NCBI RefSeq assembly: GCF_002165135.1
Contig: NZ_NFZQ01000009.1
Coordinates: forward strand, 186,001-250,000
DNA: 64,000 bases
Direction: 5' to 3'
Source: Pseudomonas sp. SID14000
GTDB lineage: Bacteria; Pseudomonadota; Gammaproteobacteria; Pseudomonadales; Pseudomonadaceae
Below the pieces are notes generated by a model. That model was given only the letters and a program-made list of their open reading frames with translations. It did no database searches and was not told the DNA's origin. The translations under genes were made by a program, and so were the position numbers. Below, piece after piece: positions 44,112 through 54,415 of the stretch. Numbering within the stretch: the stretch's first letter is position 1; the number at the start of each line of letters is the position of its first letter.

Positions 44112-45392
44112 ATGAACCTGTTCAACCTGCGCCGCCCGGCCCCTGCCGCCGTCGCCGCGCCCAAGCGTGCGCCGGTGACCGTGCCGGAAGCGCCGCAGCA
44201 GTCGCGTGAGCGCCTGATGCCCGGCACCGAACGCGCAGCACAGGTGTTCGTGCGTGGCCAGGGTTCCTGGTTGTGGGACAACGAAGGGCATGCCTACCTG
44301 GACTTCACCCAAGGTGGTGCGGTCAACAGCCTGGGCCATAGCCCCAGCGTGCTGGTGAAAGCGCTGGGCAACCAGGCCCAGGCATTGATCAACCCGGGCT
44401 CGGGCTTCCACAGTCATGGACTGCTGGGGCTGGTCAACCGCCTGTGCCAGAGCACCGGCAGCGACCAGGCCTACCTGCTCAACAGCGGTGCCGAAGCTTG
44501 CGAAGGCGCGATCAAGCTGGCGCGCAAATGGGGCCAACTGCACCGCAACGGCGCCTATCACATCATCACCGCCAGCCAGGCCTGCCATGGCCGCAGCCTG
44601 GGCGCATTGTCAGCGTCCGACCCGCTGCCGTGCAACCGCTGCGAGCCGGGCCTGCCGGGCTTCAGCAAGGTGCCGTTCAACGACCTGGCGGCGCTGCACG
44701 CCGAGGTGGATTCGCGCACCGTGGCAATCATGCTCGAGCCGATCCAGGGCGAGGCGGGTGTCATCCCGGCCTCGCAGGAATATCTCAAGGGTGTGGAAAC
44801 CCTGTGCCGCGAACTGGGCATCCTGCTGATACTCGATGAGGTGCAGACCGGCATTGGCCGCTGTGGCGCGCTGCTGGCCGAAGAAACCTACGGCGTGCGC
44901 GCCGACATCATTACCCTGGGTAAGGGCCTGGGCGGTGGTGTGCCGCTGTCGGCCTTGCTGGCCCGGGGCACGGCGTGCTGCGCCGAGCCCGGCGAACTGG
45001 AAGGCAGCCACCATGGTAACGCGTTGATGTGCGCCGCCGGCCTGGCCGTGCTGGATACCGTGCTGGAACCTGGTTTCTTCGCCCAGGTGCAGGACAACGG
45101 CCGCCACCTGGGCCAAGGCCTGAGCCGGCTGGCCGGGCGTTATGGCCAGGGCGAAGTGCGTGGGCAAGGCCTGCTGTGGGCCCTGCAACTGAAAGAAAAC
45201 CTGGCCCGCGAGCTGGTGACGGCGGCCCTGCACGAAGGCTTGTTGCTGAACGCGCCGCAGGCGGATGTGGTGCGTTTCTCGCCAGCACTAACCGTGAGCA
45301 AGGGCAACATCGACGAAATGCTGCTGCGCCTGGCTCGTGCCTTCGCCCGCCTGCACGCCCAGCAGCAGGCCCGCCGCGAAATGCCAGCCTAG
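44112..45392 (+). CDS. Class-III PLP aminotransferase (acetylornithine aminotransferase family)
   Basis: This 426-residue protein has GSGFHSHGLLGLVNRLC and LLNSGAEACEGAIKLAR for cofactor phosphate binding, LLILDEVQTGIGR with the pyridine-binding Asp, and Lys in ITLGKGLGGGVPLSA as the Schiff-base residue. It has a ~30-residue Ala/Pro-rich N-terminal extension. The start has TTGGAG upstream. The family includes ArgD and GABA/ornithine aminotransferases. The real substrate is unclear; no arg genes are adjacent, and the LysR gene is divergent. Confidence 0.87.
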   Translation: MNLFNLRRPAPAAVAAPKRAPVTVPEAPQQSRERLMPGTERAAQVFVRGQGSWLWDNEGHAYLDFTQGGAVNSLGHSPSVLVKALGNQAQALINPGSGFHSHGLLGLVNRLCQSTGSDQAYLLNSGAEACEGAIKLARKWGQLHRNGAYHIITASQACHGRSLGALSASDPLPCNRCEPGLPGFSKVPFNDLAALHAEVDSRTVAIMLEPIQGEAGVIPASQEYLKGVETLCRELGILLILDEVQTGIGRCGALLAEETYGVRADIITLGKGLGGGVPLSALLARGTACCAEPGELEGSHHGNALMCAAGLAVLDTVLEPGFFAQVQDNGRHLGQGLSRLAGRYGQGEVRGQGLLWALQLKENLARELVTAALHEGLLLNAPQADVVRFSPALTVSKGNIDEMLLRLARAFARLHAQQQARREMPA

Positions 45393-45442
45393 CGGCCTGG
45401 TGACATCGAGAATTCTACGAACCGTCTGGCGTTCCTGCGCAT

Positions 45443-45483
45443 CGCCCTTGGCCTGTTTCATTCGGCCCGGGGCGTTTTTTTTT
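45443..45483 (+). terminator. Rho-independent terminator of the aminotransferase gene
   Basis: CGCCCTTGGCC-N10-GGCCCGGGGCG pairs at 9 of 11 positions and is followed by eight or nine T. Confidence 0.82.
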
Positions 45484-45545
45484 TGCATGTTGAACCTCTG
45501 TGGCGGGCGGCTAGTCTCTGATGTACCCCTTCAGGAGAGACTCGC

Positions 45546-45704
45546 ATGGACTTTATACGCATCATCATCGCCATCATTTTGCCGCCGCTGGGCGTGTTCC
45601 TGCAGGTGGGGTTTGGCGGGGCGTTCTGGCTGAATATCCTGCTGACCTTGCTGGGGTACATTCCGGGGATCGTGCATGCGGTGTATATCATCGCCAAGCG
45701 TTAA
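45546..45704 (+). CDS. YqaE/Pmp3-family membrane peptide
   Basis: This 52-residue protein has two hydrophobic helices. Its first half, MDFIRIIIAIILPPLGVFLQ, has the PPLGVFLQVG motif, and a later helix has LLGYIPGIVHAVYII. Both are diagnostic of the Pmp3/YqaE proteolipid family (salt or membrane-potential stress). AGGAGAG lies upstream of the start. Confidence 0.9.
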   Translation: MDFIRIIIAIILPPLGVFLQVGFGGAFWLNILLTLLGYIPGIVHAVYIIAKR

Positions 45705-45711
45705 GCCATCT

Positions 45712-45814
45712 GGGGCTGCTTTGCAGCCCATCGCGACACAAGGCCGCTCCTACAGGAGGTCGCGTTCCCCATGTAGGAGCGGCCTTGTGTCGCGATGGGC
45801 CGCAAAGCGGCCCC
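45712..45814. repeat. Inverted REP pair
   Basis: Two GCGGCCTTGTGTCGCGA-type units with GGGGC(C/T)GC outer hairpins, between the convergent yqaE-like gene and the S9 peptidase gene. It closely resembles the pair at 5517. Confidence 0.87.
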
Positions 45815-45820
45815 AGAATC

Positions 45821-47644
45821 TCAGCCCCCCAACACCCGGCAATAGAATTTCCATTCTTCTTCCAGCGCATGCGCCAGGTTCTCCGCCTTGCGGAACCCGT
45901 GCCGCTCCCCGGCATAGAAGTGCCCTTCAGCCTCGATCCCGTTAGCCTGCAGTGCCGCCAGCATCGACCGCGTCTGTTCCGGCACCACCACCGCATCCAG
46001 TTCACCCTGGAAGAAAATCACCGGCACCTTGATCTGCCCCGCATGAAGCAGCGGCGTACGCTGGCGATAGCGCTCGGCGTCCTGCTGCGGGTCACCGATC
46101 AGCCAGTTCAGATAGTCCCCTTCGAACTTGTGGGTGGCCCGGCCCAGGGCAACCGGGTCGCTGACCCCGTACAGGCTGGCGCCGGCGCGGAACACATCAT
46201 GGAACGCCAGAGCGCAAAGGGTGGTGTAGCCGCCCGCACTACCGCCACGGATGAACGCCTTGCGGCCATCGATCAGCCCGCGTCCGGCCAGGTATTCCAC
46301 CGCTGCGCAGGCATCGGCCACATCGCTTTCGCCCCAGCGCAGGTGCAGGGCCTGGCGGTATTCCCGGCCATAGCCGGTGCTGCCCCGGTAGTTGAGGTCG
46401 GCGACAGCGAAGCCGCGTTGCGTCCAGTACTGGATGCGCGGGTCGAGCACGGGATAGCAGGCTGAGGTCGGGCCACCATGGATGAACACCACCAGCGGCG
46501 CGGCCCCTTGCGACCGGGCTGCCGGGTAGAAGAAGCCATGGGCGCGATGACCGTCACTGCCGTAGTGGATCGACTGCGGCAGGCTGATATGCCTTGCCGG
46601 CAGCACTTCGGTGCCACCGGCCAACACGCTGACCTCGTGGCTGCCACGGGCTATGGCGATGACCGCCGGCGGGCTGATCGGCGAAGCTGCTATGGCGTAC
46701 AGGCATTCGGCATCCATGGCCAGGCTACGAAAACGCGTGTAGGCACTGGCGAAACGCTCCAGGCGGCCATCGGCAGTGCGCAGCCCCAGATGCCCGAAGC
46801 CGTCTTCGAACCAGCTGGCCAGATAGCTTTGCGGCCCCAGTGCCAACCAGGTACTGGCGCCCAGTTGCCAGGGCGCTGCAGCGTGGTCCGCGGGCCCGGC
46901 AGGCAGGGCCTGCCAGCAGCCATCAACTTCGCCCCAGGGTTGCCAGAAGCCATTGCGGTCGGAGAGGCAGTAGAGCCGGCCTTCTGTATCGAAGCGCGGC
47001 TGCTGTAGCGACTCGTCGGCTGCGGCCACACATTGCGTCGGCCCCCAGTGACCACTTGCATCACGTGTGCGGCACATCAGCCTGGTGACGGTCCAGGGTT
47101 GTGCCGGGCGGTCCCATTCAACCCACGCCAGGCGCTGGCCATCGGCACTCACCGTAGGAGAGGCATAGAAGTCGGCACCCTCGGCGAGCACTTCGCGGGT
47201 ATGTTCACCCAAGGCGACCAGACGATGCTCGACCCGTTCGCCATGCTGCTCCTCTACCGCCAGCACCAGGCCGTCGTGCCACAGTACATCGCCGTAGCGG
47301 CAGCTGGCATCACCGGTCAGGGCTCGCGGTGCCGCGCCTTCCAGGGCCTGGGTATAGACCTGCTGGTCCTTTTCGTTGACGAACACCAACCCATCGCCAC
47401 CCAGGCAAAAACTGCCACCGCCGTATTCGTATACCCGGCTACGCGCACTAAAGCCATTGGGGGTCAGGCAGCGGGCCTGCTGGTGCTGCCAGTGCCAGAT
47501 GCGACAGGCTCCATCGGCCGGGCGGAACTCGTTCCAGAACAGGCCCGCGGCGCTGACCTTGAGTTCGGCGAAGTCGGTGCCTGCGGCAACTGCCTGGGCC
47601 GCGCTGAACTCAGCCGCGAGCGATGACACGGGAGTTTCGTTCAT
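45821..47644 (-). CDS. S9-family (prolyl oligopeptidase-like) peptidase of the pqq locus
   Basis: This 607-residue serine peptidase has an N-terminal beta-propeller (about 20-350) and a C-terminal alpha/beta-hydrolase domain. The latter shows [12 protein letters not shown] (oxyanion region), the nucleophile GGSAGGYTT near residue 465, Asp in [14 protein letters not shown] near 547 and His in [10 protein letters not shown] near 585, a full triad. There is no signal peptide. Its start overlaps the 3' end of pqqE by 35 bases. In fluorescent pseudomonads a peptidase gene closes the pqq operon. A part in PqqA trimming or turnover is possible but unproven. Confidence 0.88.
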   Translation of the reverse strand: MNETPVSSLAAEFSAAQAVAAGTDFAELKVSAAGLFWNEFRPADGACRIWHWQHQQARCLTPNGFSARSRVYEYGGGSFCLGGDGLVFVNEKDQQVYTQALEGAAPRALTGDASCRYGDVLWHDGLVLAVEEQHGERVEHRLVALGEHTREVLAEGADFYASPTVSADGQRLAWVEWDRPAQPWTVTRLMCRTRDASGHWGPTQCVAAADESLQQPRFDTEGRLYCLSDRNGFWQPWGEVDGCWQALPAGPADHAAAPWQLGASTWLALGPQSYLASWFEDGFGHLGLRTADGRLERFASAYTRFRSLAMDAECLYAIAASPISPPAVIAIARGSHEVSVLAGGTEVLPARHISLPQSIHYGSDGHRAHGFFYPAARSQGAAPLVVFIHGGPTSACYPVLDPRIQYWTQRGFAVADLNYRGSTGYGREYRQALHLRWGESDVADACAAVEYLAGRGLIDGRKAFIRGGSAGGYTTLCALAFHDVFRAGASLYGVSDPVALGRATHKFEGDYLNWLIGDPQQDAERYRQRTPLLHAGQIKVPVIFFQGELDAVVVPEQTRSMLAALQANGIEAEGHFYAGERHGFRKAENLAHALEEEWKFYCRVLGG

Positions 47645-48770
47645 TGCGGAAGGTCATCTGTTCAATGGTGAGCTGGGCGCTTTCTGCCTCCTCACGGGCC
47701 TTGAGGATGATGCCGTGGTCGGCCGACTTGGCGCACACCGGGTCGGCATTGCTGGGATCGCCGGTGAGCATGAAGGCCTGACAGCGGCAGCCGCCGAAGT
47801 CCTTTTCCTTCTCGTCGCAGGAGCGGCAGGGTTCGGGCATCCACTCATAGCCACGGAAGCGGTTGAAGCCGAACGAGTCGTACCAGATGTAGTGCAGGTC
47901 GTGGTCGCGCACATTGGGGAACTTCACCGGCAACTGGCGCGCGCCGTGGCAGGGCAGTGCGGTGCCGTCCGGGGTGATGGTGAGGAACAGGCTGCCCCAG
48001 CCATTCATGCAGGCCTTGGGGCGCTCCTCGTAGTAGTCCGGGGTGACGAAGATCAGCTTGCACGGGTTGCCCTCGGCCTTGAGCTTGTCCCGGTACTCGT
48101 TGGTGATGCGTTCGGCCCGCTCGAGCTGCGCGCGGGTCGGCAGCAGGCCCAGGCGATTGAGGTGGGCCCAGCCATAGAACTGGCAGGTGGCGAGCTCGAC
48201 GAAGTCGGCCTCCAGGGCGATGCACAGCTCGATGATGCGGTCGATTTTGTCGATATTGTGCCGGTGAGTGACGAAGTTGAGCACCATCGGGTAGCCATGG
48301 GCCTTCACCGCACGGGCCATTTCCAGCTTTTGCGCAAAGGCCTTCTTCGAGCCGGCCAGCAGGTTGTTGACCTGCTCGTCGCTGGCCTGGAAGCTGATCT
48401 GGATATGGTCCAGGCCGGCTTTCTTGAAGTCGGCGATGCGCGCTTCGGTCAGGCCGATGCCCGAGGTAATCAGGTTGGTGTAGTAACCCAGCCGGCGAGC
48501 CTCGCCGATCAGTTCGGCGAGGTCCTGGCGTACCAGCGGTTCTCCGCCGGAAAAGCCGATTTGCGCGGCACCCATTTCCCGGGCTTCGGCCATCACCTTG
48601 AACCACTGCGCGGTGCTCAGCTCCTGGCCTTGGGCTGCGAAGTCCAGCGGGTTGGAGCAGTACGGGCACTGCAGCGGGCAGCGGTAGGTCAGCTCGGCCA
48701 GCAGCCACAGCGGCAGGCCGACCGCGGGCGCGGGTGGCAACTCAGGCGAGGACGATCCAGTGTTCGGCAC
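47610..48770 (-). CDS. pqqE: PqqA peptide cyclase (radical SAM)
   Basis: PqqE forms the Glu-Tyr carbon-carbon bond in PqqA, the first step of PQQ formation. The 386-residue protein has the radical-SAM motif CPLQCPYC near residue 38 and the SPASM C-terminal cysteines ([22 protein letters not shown]). The GTG at 48770 was chosen because GGAGG lies six bases upstream; it overlaps pqqD by 29 bases. The native start could also be a later TTG nearer the PAVGLPLW segment. Confidence 0.95.
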   Translation of the reverse strand: MPNTGSSSPELPPAPAVGLPLWLLAELTYRCPLQCPYCSNPLDFAAQGQELSTAQWFKVMAEAREMGAAQIGFSGGEPLVRQDLAELIGEARRLGYYTNLITSGIGLTEARIADFKKAGLDHIQISFQASDEQVNNLLAGSKKAFAQKLEMARAVKAHGYPMVLNFVTHRHNIDKIDRIIELCIALEADFVELATCQFYGWAHLNRLGLLPTRAQLERAERITNEYRDKLKAEGNPCKLIFVTPDYYEERPKACMNGWGSLFLTITPDGTALPCHGARQLPVKFPNVRDHDLHYIWYDSFGFNRFRGYEWMPEPCRSCDEKEKDFGGCRCQAFMLTGDPSNADPVCAKSADHGIILKAREEAESAQLTIEQMTFRNERNSRVIARG

Positions 48771-49017
48771 GGGCCACCTCCATGAACTGCTCGATGTCAT
48801 CGGCCACTTCCGGGACACCGGGGAACTGTTGTTCGAGTTCGATGATGATCGCGGCAACGTCGCGTTGGCCGTCGATCAGGCCGCCGATCAGGGCCGCGCT
48901 GTCGTTGAGCTTGATCATGCCCTCGGGGTACAGCAGCACATGGCCCTTTTGCGCCGGCTCGTACTGGAAGCGGTAGCCGGGGCGCCAGCTCGGCACTTGA
49001 TTACGGTTGAAACTCAT
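48742..49017 (-). CDS. pqqD: PqqA-binding protein (peptide chaperone)
   Basis: PqqD binds PqqA and presents it to PqqE. The 91-residue protein starts [20 protein letters not shown] and has the family segment [20 protein letters not shown], then a helical C-terminus. Its ATG overlaps the pqqC stop (CTATGA), so translation is coupled. Length matches the family. Confidence 0.95.
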   Translation of the reverse strand: MSFNRNQVPSWRPGYRFQYEPAQKGHVLLYPEGMIKLNDSAALIGGLIDGQRDVAAIIIELEQQFPGVPEVADDIEQFMEVARAEHWIVLA

Positions 49018-49769
49018 AGGGTGATCCCTTTGTGCCATACCCGTTCCTGGGTGACGGAATGATAGGGCGGGCGGTTCAGCTCGTAGGCCATGCTCATGGC
49101 GTCGAGCATGCTCCAGAGAATATCCAGCTTGAACTGCAATATTTCCAGCATACGCTCCTGGCCCGCCCGGGTGGTGTAGTGCTGCAAGGTAATCGCCAGG
49201 CCGTGCTCCACGTCACGTCGGGCCTGGCCCAGGCGGGTTCGGAAGTATTCGTAGCCGGCCGGGTCGATCCATGGGTAGTGCTGCGGCCAGCTATCCAGGC
49301 GCGACTGGTGGATCTGCGGGGCGAACAGCTCGGTCAGCGAGCTGCTGGCCGCTTCCTGCCAACTGGCCCGGCGGGCGAAGTTGACGTAGGCATCCACGGC
49401 AAAGCGCACACCGGGCAACACCAACTCCTGGGAGCGCAGTTGGTCCGGGTCCAGGCCAACGGCCTGGCCCAGGCGCAACCAGGCTTCGATTCCACCGTCC
49501 TCGCCGGGTGCGCCATCGTGGTCGAGCAGGCGCTGGATCCACTCGCGGCGCACTTCGCGGTCCGGGCAGTTGGCCAGGATGGCGGCATCCTTCATCGGGA
49601 TGTTGACCTGGTAGTAGAAGCGGTTGGCCACCCAGCCCTGGATCTGTTCGCGGGTGGCGCGGCCCTGATACATCGCCACGTGGTACGGGTGATGAATGTG
49701 ATAGTAGGCGCCCTTGGCGCGCAGGGCCTGCTCGAATTCGGCAGGGGACATTGGCAGTGCGTCGCTCAT
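49014..49769 (-). CDS. pqqC: Pyrroloquinoline-quinone synthase
   Basis: PqqC carries out the final ring closure and oxidation that gives PQQ. The 251-residue all-helical protein has [20 protein letters not shown] and [17 protein letters not shown] near the N-terminus, conserved active-site His, Tyr and Arg segments. AGGAG lies nine bases before the start at 49769; the longer open frame is REP sequence. A REP pair separates it from pqqB, unusual inside an operon. Confidence 0.96.
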   Translation of the reverse strand: MSDALPMSPAEFEQALRAKGAYYHIHHPYHVAMYQGRATREQIQGWVANRFYYQVNIPMKDAAILANCPDREVRREWIQRLLDHDGAPGEDGGIEAWLRLGQAVGLDPDQLRSQELVLPGVRFAVDAYVNFARRASWQEAASSSLTELFAPQIHQSRLDSWPQHYPWIDPAGYEYFRTRLGQARRDVEHGLAITLQHYTTRAGQERMLEILQFKLDILWSMLDAMSMAYELNRPPYHSVTQERVWHKGITL

Positions 49770-49805
49770 TCGGCTGGCTCCTGTATAGCTGAGTCTCGGC
49801 TCGAT

Positions 49806-49897
49806 CCCTGTAGGAGCGGGTTCACCCGCGAACACCGGCGAAGCCGGTGCCATACACTGTTTGGGATTCTTCGCGGGTGAACCCGCTCCCACAGGGG
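49806..49897. repeat. REP pair inside the pqq operon
   Basis: Two units of the CGCGGGTGAACCCGCTCC type (GTGAAC/GTTCAC in place of GTAAAC) flank a CACCGGCGAAGCCGGTG hairpin. It fills the gap between pqqB and pqqC. Confidence 0.85.
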
Positions 49898-49922
49898 CTG
49901 TGTTGCTTGTGCGATCTGGCTG

Positions 49923-50834
49923 TTACAACTCGATGCTCATGCCATCGAAGGCCACTTCCACGCCCCGGCGCAGCACTTCGGCACGCTCGGGCGAGTCTTC
50001 GTCGAGAATCGGGTTGGTGTTGTTGATGTGGATAAGTACCTTGCGTTGGCGCGGGAAGCCATCGAGCACTTCCAGCATGCCGCCGGGGCCGTTCTGCGCC
50101 AGGTGGCCCATTTCGCGGCCGGTACGGGTGCCCACGCCACGGCGCTGCATCTCATCATCCTCCCACAGGGTACCGTCGACCAGCAGGCAGTCGGCGCCGT
50201 GCATCATCGTCAGCAGCTTGTCGTCCACCTGGCCCAGGCCCGGGGCGTAGAACAGTTTGCCGCCGGTGCGGGTATCCTCGACCAGCAGGCCAAGGTTGTC
50301 GCCCGGATGCGGGTCGAAGCGGTGCGGCGAGTAGGGCGGCGCGGCGCTGCGCAGGGGGAACGGGGTGAAGCGCAGGTTGGGGCAGGCGTCGATGACGAAG
50401 CTGCCTTCCAGCTCGATGCGGTTCCACTGCAGGCCGCCGTTCCAGTGGCTGAGCATGTTGAACAGCGGAAAGCCGGTGGTCAGGTCCTGGTGGACCATAT
50501 CGGTGCACCACACCTGGTGCGGGCAGCCTTCACGCAGGCTGAGCAGGCCGGTGGTGTGGTCGATCTGGCTGTCCAGCAGAATGATGGCGTTGATACCGGT
50601 GTCGCGCAGGGCGCGAGCCGGCTGCATCGGCGCAAAGGCCTGCAGCTGCGCGCGGATGTCGGGCGAGGCATTGCACAGCACCCAGTGCACGCCGTCGTCG
50701 GACAGGGCGATGGACGACTGGGTGCGCGGCGTGGCCCGCAGGGTGCCGTCACGCAAGCCCTTGCAGTTGACGCAATTGCAGTTCCACTGTGGGAACCCGC
50801 CGCCGGCGGCGGAACCGAGAACCTGAATGTACAT
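49923..50834 (-). CDS. pqqB: PQQ biosynthesis protein PqqB (metallo-beta-lactamase fold)
   Basis: PqqB is a metallo-hydrolase-fold protein thought to hydroxylate or oxidise the Glu-Tyr intermediate. The 303-residue protein starts [20 protein letters not shown] with conserved cysteines, and has [18 protein letters not shown] as the altered metal motif and [13 protein letters not shown] near the C-terminus. The ATG at 50834 gives the family start. A terminator-like hairpin lies between it and pqqA. Confidence 0.95.
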   Translation of the reverse strand: MYIQVLGSAAGGGFPQWNCNCVNCKGLRDGTLRATPRTQSSIALSDDGVHWVLCNASPDIRAQLQAFAPMQPARALRDTGINAIILLDSQIDHTTGLLSLREGCPHQVWCTDMVHQDLTTGFPLFNMLSHWNGGLQWNRIELEGSFVIDACPNLRFTPFPLRSAAPPYSPHRFDPHPGDNLGLLVEDTRTGGKLFYAPGLGQVDDKLLTMMHGADCLLVDGTLWEDDEMQRRGVGTRTGREMGHLAQNGPGGMLEVLDGFPRQRKVLIHINNTNPILDEDSPERAEVLRRGVEVAFDGMSIEL

Positions 50835-50863
50835 GGCCACTCTCTCTGCATGAAACCGTAGCG

Positions 50864-50897
50864 AAAAAACGAAAACGCCCCGGCAGGCCGAGGCGTT
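50864..50897 (-). terminator. Attenuator/terminator between pqqA and pqqB
   Basis: On the minus strand AACGCC...GGCGTT with an inner CGGC/GCCG-type pairing is followed by TTTTCGTTTTTT. It ends 17 bases after the pqqA stop. It should make pqqA mRNA more abundant than the rest of the operon, as needed for a precursor peptide. Confidence 0.78.
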
Positions 50898-50913
50898 GAA
50901 CCGTAAGCCGGGC

Positions 50914-50985
50914 TTAGCGGTTGGCGAAGTACATGGTGACTTCGAAGCCGATGCGCAGATCAGTGTATGCAGGTTTGGTCCACAT
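50914..50985 (-). CDS. pqqA: PQQ precursor peptide
   Basis: This 23-residue peptide, [23 protein letters not shown], contains the E-V-T-M-Y motif whose Glu and Tyr become PQQ. It is too short for ordinary gene finding. AAGGAG lies upstream of the start. It sits between pqqF and pqqB, the usual place. About 160 bp upstream hold its promoter region, with no other gene. Confidence 0.97.
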
Positions 50986-51144
50986 GGAATTACTCCTTCC
51001 GGATGAGGGTTGGGTTTGTCAGCTAATACTAGGGTACCGCCATTGGCTGGAGGTTCCCATGATTCGGGATTGCGCTATCTTACAAGAAATAGGTGTACCG
51101 AAAGGTTAATTATTAGAAAAGTGCCCTTGCAGTTTGCGTAATAA

Positions 51145-53448
51145 TCACGCGGTTGCGGTCATCCAGGAGCCATCTGGCGCGGCAGCGTTGGCCAGGCACA
51201 GCCACCTGGAACCGGTATCGAGCAGGTGGTTCAGCAGTTGCTGCAGATCCGCCTGCCGCGTGCTCAGGATAGCCTTGCGTAGCGCATCCAGCCCGCCAGG
51301 TTGGGTAGCCAGGCAGGCCTGCCAGGCCCATTCGGCGACTTCGTCGTTGGCCATCGCGGGTTCCTCGAATTGCCCGGCCAGTGCCTGGCGAGCGGCCGAA
51401 TCGAAGGTAATGCCCTGGCGTAGCAGGGTGAGCAAGTGGTCGAGTATCTGCGCCTGGCTGGTGTGGGGCGACTGCACCCCGAACAGCAGGCCGCCGACCC
51501 CTTCGACCTGACGAAAGGTACTGAATACCGCATAGCCGAGTTGCAGTTCTACCCGCAGCCGTTGGTAGACCGGCCCTTGCAGCAACTGGGCGAGCAGGCG
51601 GCCAGCCGCTTCCATGGCCGCTGGCAGTGGGCAGAACAGCAGCAGGGCATGTTCACTGCCGGATACTTCGGCATGGTGCCAACGGTGGTTGTCCCAGGCG
51701 GGCAGAGGGCCAGGCGCCGAGCCTTGACCTGGGCAGTGCTGCAAAACAGTGCCCAATGCGTTCAGGGCGGCGTCGTCGAAGCCGGCAGCCAGGCCGTGCC
51801 AGCGTGCGTGCTGCCACAGGTTGTCGAGTTGCGTCTGTGCCAGGGTGCAGGCCGAAGCAGGTGCAGGCGTGGCGCCCAGCACGGCCTCGGGCAGTTGCTT
51901 GAGCAAGGCGCGGATGGGGATCAGTGCCGGAGGCTGCGCCGAACAAGGCAGCCAGCTGCCTGCCGGGGGCTTGAGCATCAGTGCCAAGGCCTGTTCCACA
52001 GTGCGCAGCACCGCTGCCGGTAGCCCGGCGCAGCGCAATTGCCAGTATTCGCCAGCAGTACTGAACTGTAACTGCACCGATACACGTTCGCAGCGCTCTT
52101 GCATGGGGTGCAAGGCGCGTTCGAGCACCGCATACAGGGGCTGGCGCAAGGGTGAAGGGACATGCCAGCGCAGGTACAGCGCCGCGTACTGACGAGCGCC
52201 AGGCAGCTGGTCGCTGACCTTCAGTGCCGCAGGCAGCGGTTGCTGCGACCTGGCAACAGGCAAGTCGGCCAGGAGCAAGGGGTCGACAGCGGGCAGTTGC
52301 CAATGCCCATGCTCGCGGCCCGGCAGGCCCTCCAGCAGGGCACGGAGGGCTTGCAAGCCTTGTGTATCCAAACCGGCGAACGGCTGGCCGGCGCTGTCCC
52401 GGCGGGCCAGCTCAAGCGCGCTGGCGTTGCGTTCGCGGCTTTGCTGCAACAGTTCGAACTCGGCATTCAGCTGCGCAGGTTCGGCTTGGCGGATGAAGCC
52501 GAACCAACCCTGCAACAGGGCATCGGCCTCCTCTGGGCTGGCGTCTTCGCTGAGCGTCAGGTCGATGTGCCACAGCAACTGCCCGGCGAAGGCATACAGC
52601 GTCTCGGCCTTGAAACCTTGCAGCCAGCCACGCTGGCGAAGCGCATCCAGCCAGGTGCCCGGGCGGCTATCGTTGAGGCAGGTGATCAGCAACTCAAGGG
52701 CCTGCTCGGCACCTTCCGGGAGGTTCTCGTGGGTGAAGATCAGGCGCGTGGCCGTCGTTGACAGTGGCGGAGGCAGAGCGTGTGGCACCCGTTCACCCGT
52801 TGCGAACAGCTCGGCATGCTGCCGGCCCAGCAATTCCAGTTCATCCAGCGACTGTGGGCCGCATAGGCTCAAGGTGACCTGGCCGCCTTGGTAGAAGCGC
52901 TGGTGAAAGCCGTCGAGCGCTTGCTGGAAGGCGGGGGCCTGCAAGGTCAAGGTGTGCCGGTTACCGGCATGAAAAGCGCTCAACGGATGGGCGGGCGCTG
53001 CGGATTGCAGCAAGGCGAACTGCTGTTGGGCCTGCGGGCTGCGCGACCAGGCAATGAACTCGGCATGGATGACTTCGCGTTCGCGGCGTTGGCGCTCGAT
53101 GCCCAGGTCTGGTTCGGCCAACATCTGGCACAGGCGCTCCAGGCCCCCGGCCAGGGCGCTGGGTTTGACCTCGAAGAAAAAGTCGGTGGTGCGTTCGCGG
53201 GTGCTGGCATTGACTTGGCCGCCGAGTGCCTGCACGTAGCGCATCAGGCCGTCGTCCAGAGGAAAGCGTGGGGTACCGAGGAAGAACAGGTGCTCCAGGA
53301 AGTGGGCCAGGCCGGGCCATTTGGTTGGCGCGTCGTGACTGCCCGCGTGCACCCGCAGTGCGGCGGCCGAACGCTTGAGGCGCGGGGCGTGGCGCAGGGT
53401 CAGCTGCAGGCCGTTGGCGAGGGTTAGGTGGCGGGTGGCGTCAGGCAT
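51145..53448 (-). CDS. pqqF: M16-family zinc peptidase PqqF
   Basis: PqqF is the metallopeptidase thought to cut PqqA. The 767-residue protein has the inverted zinc motif HFLEH (HxxEH) near residue 49, with the distal glutamate in REREVIHAEF near residue 124, and the four-domain M16 layout. The C-terminal half is divergent. GGAG precedes the start at 53448; the longer open frame is REP sequence. It is upstream of pqqA, in the order F-A-B-C-D-E of Pseudomonas. Confidence 0.94.
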   Translation of the reverse strand: MPDATRHLTLANGLQLTLRHAPRLKRSAAALRVHAGSHDAPTKWPGLAHFLEHLFFLGTPRFPLDDGLMRYVQALGGQVNASTRERTTDFFFEVKPSALAGGLERLCQMLAEPDLGIERQRREREVIHAEFIAWSRSPQAQQQFALLQSAAPAHPLSAFHAGNRHTLTLQAPAFQQALDGFHQRFYQGGQVTLSLCGPQSLDELELLGRQHAELFATGERVPHALPPPLSTTATRLIFTHENLPEGAEQALELLITCLNDSRPGTWLDALRQRGWLQGFKAETLYAFAGQLLWHIDLTLSEDASPEEADALLQGWFGFIRQAEPAQLNAEFELLQQSRERNASALELARRDSAGQPFAGLDTQGLQALRALLEGLPGREHGHWQLPAVDPLLLADLPVARSQQPLPAALKVSDQLPGARQYAALYLRWHVPSPLRQPLYAVLERALHPMQERCERVSVQLQFSTAGEYWQLRCAGLPAAVLRTVEQALALMLKPPAGSWLPCSAQPPALIPIRALLKQLPEAVLGATPAPASACTLAQTQLDNLWQHARWHGLAAGFDDAALNALGTVLQHCPGQGSAPGPLPAWDNHRWHHAEVSGSEHALLLFCPLPAAMEAAGRLLAQLLQGPVYQRLRVELQLGYAVFSTFRQVEGVGGLLFGVQSPHTSQAQILDHLLTLLRQGITFDSAARQALAGQFEEPAMANDEVAEWAWQACLATQPGGLDALRKAILSTRQADLQQLLNHLLDTGSRWLCLANAAAPDGSWMTATA

Positions 53449-53493
53449 GGGGGCTCCGGTAACTGCTTTCCATGCTAACCCATTTGTTTGCAG

Positions 53494-53603
53494 GCCCGGC
53501 CCATTCGCGGGTAAACCCGCTCCCACAGGGTAAATCGCAGGTCTGAAAGCTGTGCAGTGCCTGTGGGAGCGGGTTTACCCGCGAATGGGCCGCAAAGCGG
53601 CCC
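53494..53603. repeat. Inverted REP pair
   Basis: Two CGCGGGTAAACCCGCTCCCACA-type units with GGCCCATTCGCGGG/CCCGCGAATGGGCC ends, between davA and pqqF. Confidence 0.86.
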
Positions 53604-53606
53604 CTG

Positions 53607-54401
53607 TCAGCCTTTACGCAGGTGCAGTTCCTGGCGCAGATCGCTCAGGTAGGGAAACGCCGACCGCCCCTGCACCACCCGCTCATGCTCCAGCTCTGCC
53701 AGCAACTGGCACTCATCCCGCCCGGCCATGGCCAGCAGGCTGCCATCCGGGCCGATGATGCTGCTCTGCCCGCAATACTGGATCTCGCCTTCCGAGCCGC
53801 AATAGTTGGCATACACCAGGTAGCACTGGTTTTCCTGCGCCCGGGCCCTCACGGTCACCTGGCAGATGAAGTCGTACGGCGACATGTTCGCCGTCGGCAC
53901 CAGTATCAGCTCGGCACCGTCCAGCGCCAGGCGCCGGGCGTTTTCCGGGAACTCGATGTCGTAGCAGATCAGCAGGCCGACCTTCCAGCCATCCAGCTCC
54001 ACCACCGGGAAGTGATCGGAACCTGCGCTGAACATCGAGCGGTCCAGCTCACCGAACAGGTGGGTCTTGCGATAGTTGCTCAGGCTGCGGCCGTGCGCAT
54101 CGATCAACTGCACGCTGTTGTAGATCGCGCCATCATCACCGCGCTCCGGGTAGCCATAGACGATGGCGATGCGCTGCGCCTGGGCGATCTCCACCACCTC
54201 CATGGCTGACGGGCCATCGATGGCCTCGGCCAGGCGCTCGACCTGGGCCAGGCCGATGTTGTAGCCGGTCAGGAACATCTCCGGGCACACCAGCAAACTG
54301 GCGCCGCGTTCGGCCGCCAGTTGCGCCTGGTGGCGCAACCGTTGCAGGTTGCCGGGCACGTCCAGTGGCTTGGGCGGGCCCTGGAACAGAGCGATACGCA
54401 T
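53607..54401 (-). CDS. davA: 5-aminovaleramide amidase (nitrilase superfamily)
   Basis: DavA hydrolyses 5-aminovaleramide to 5-aminovalerate in lysine catabolism. The 264-residue carbon-nitrogen hydrolase has the Glu-Lys-Cys triad: LVCPEMFLTGYN (Glu near residue 42), YRKTHLFGE (Lys near 110) and LLICYDIEFPE (Cys near 144). The start has GGAGG eight bases upstream. The assignment among nitrilase-family members rests on its place directly after davB, as in P. putida KT2440. Confidence 0.92.
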   Translation of the reverse strand: MRIALFQGPPKPLDVPGNLQRLRHQAQLAAERGASLLVCPEMFLTGYNIGLAQVERLAEAIDGPSAMEVVEIAQAQRIAIVYGYPERGDDGAIYNSVQLIDAHGRSLSNYRKTHLFGELDRSMFSAGSDHFPVVELDGWKVGLLICYDIEFPENARRLALDGAELILVPTANMSPYDFICQVTVRARAQENQCYLVYANYCGSEGEIQYCGQSSIIGPDGSLLAMAGRDECQLLAELEHERVVQGRSAFPYLSDLRQELHLRKG

Positions 54402-54415
54402 GCTGCCTCCTTGTC

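Noticed and set aside
49770..49892. N-terminal extension of PqqC
   Set aside because: It is translated from the REP pair between pqqB and pqqC; PqqC starts at 49769 with AGGAG upstream.
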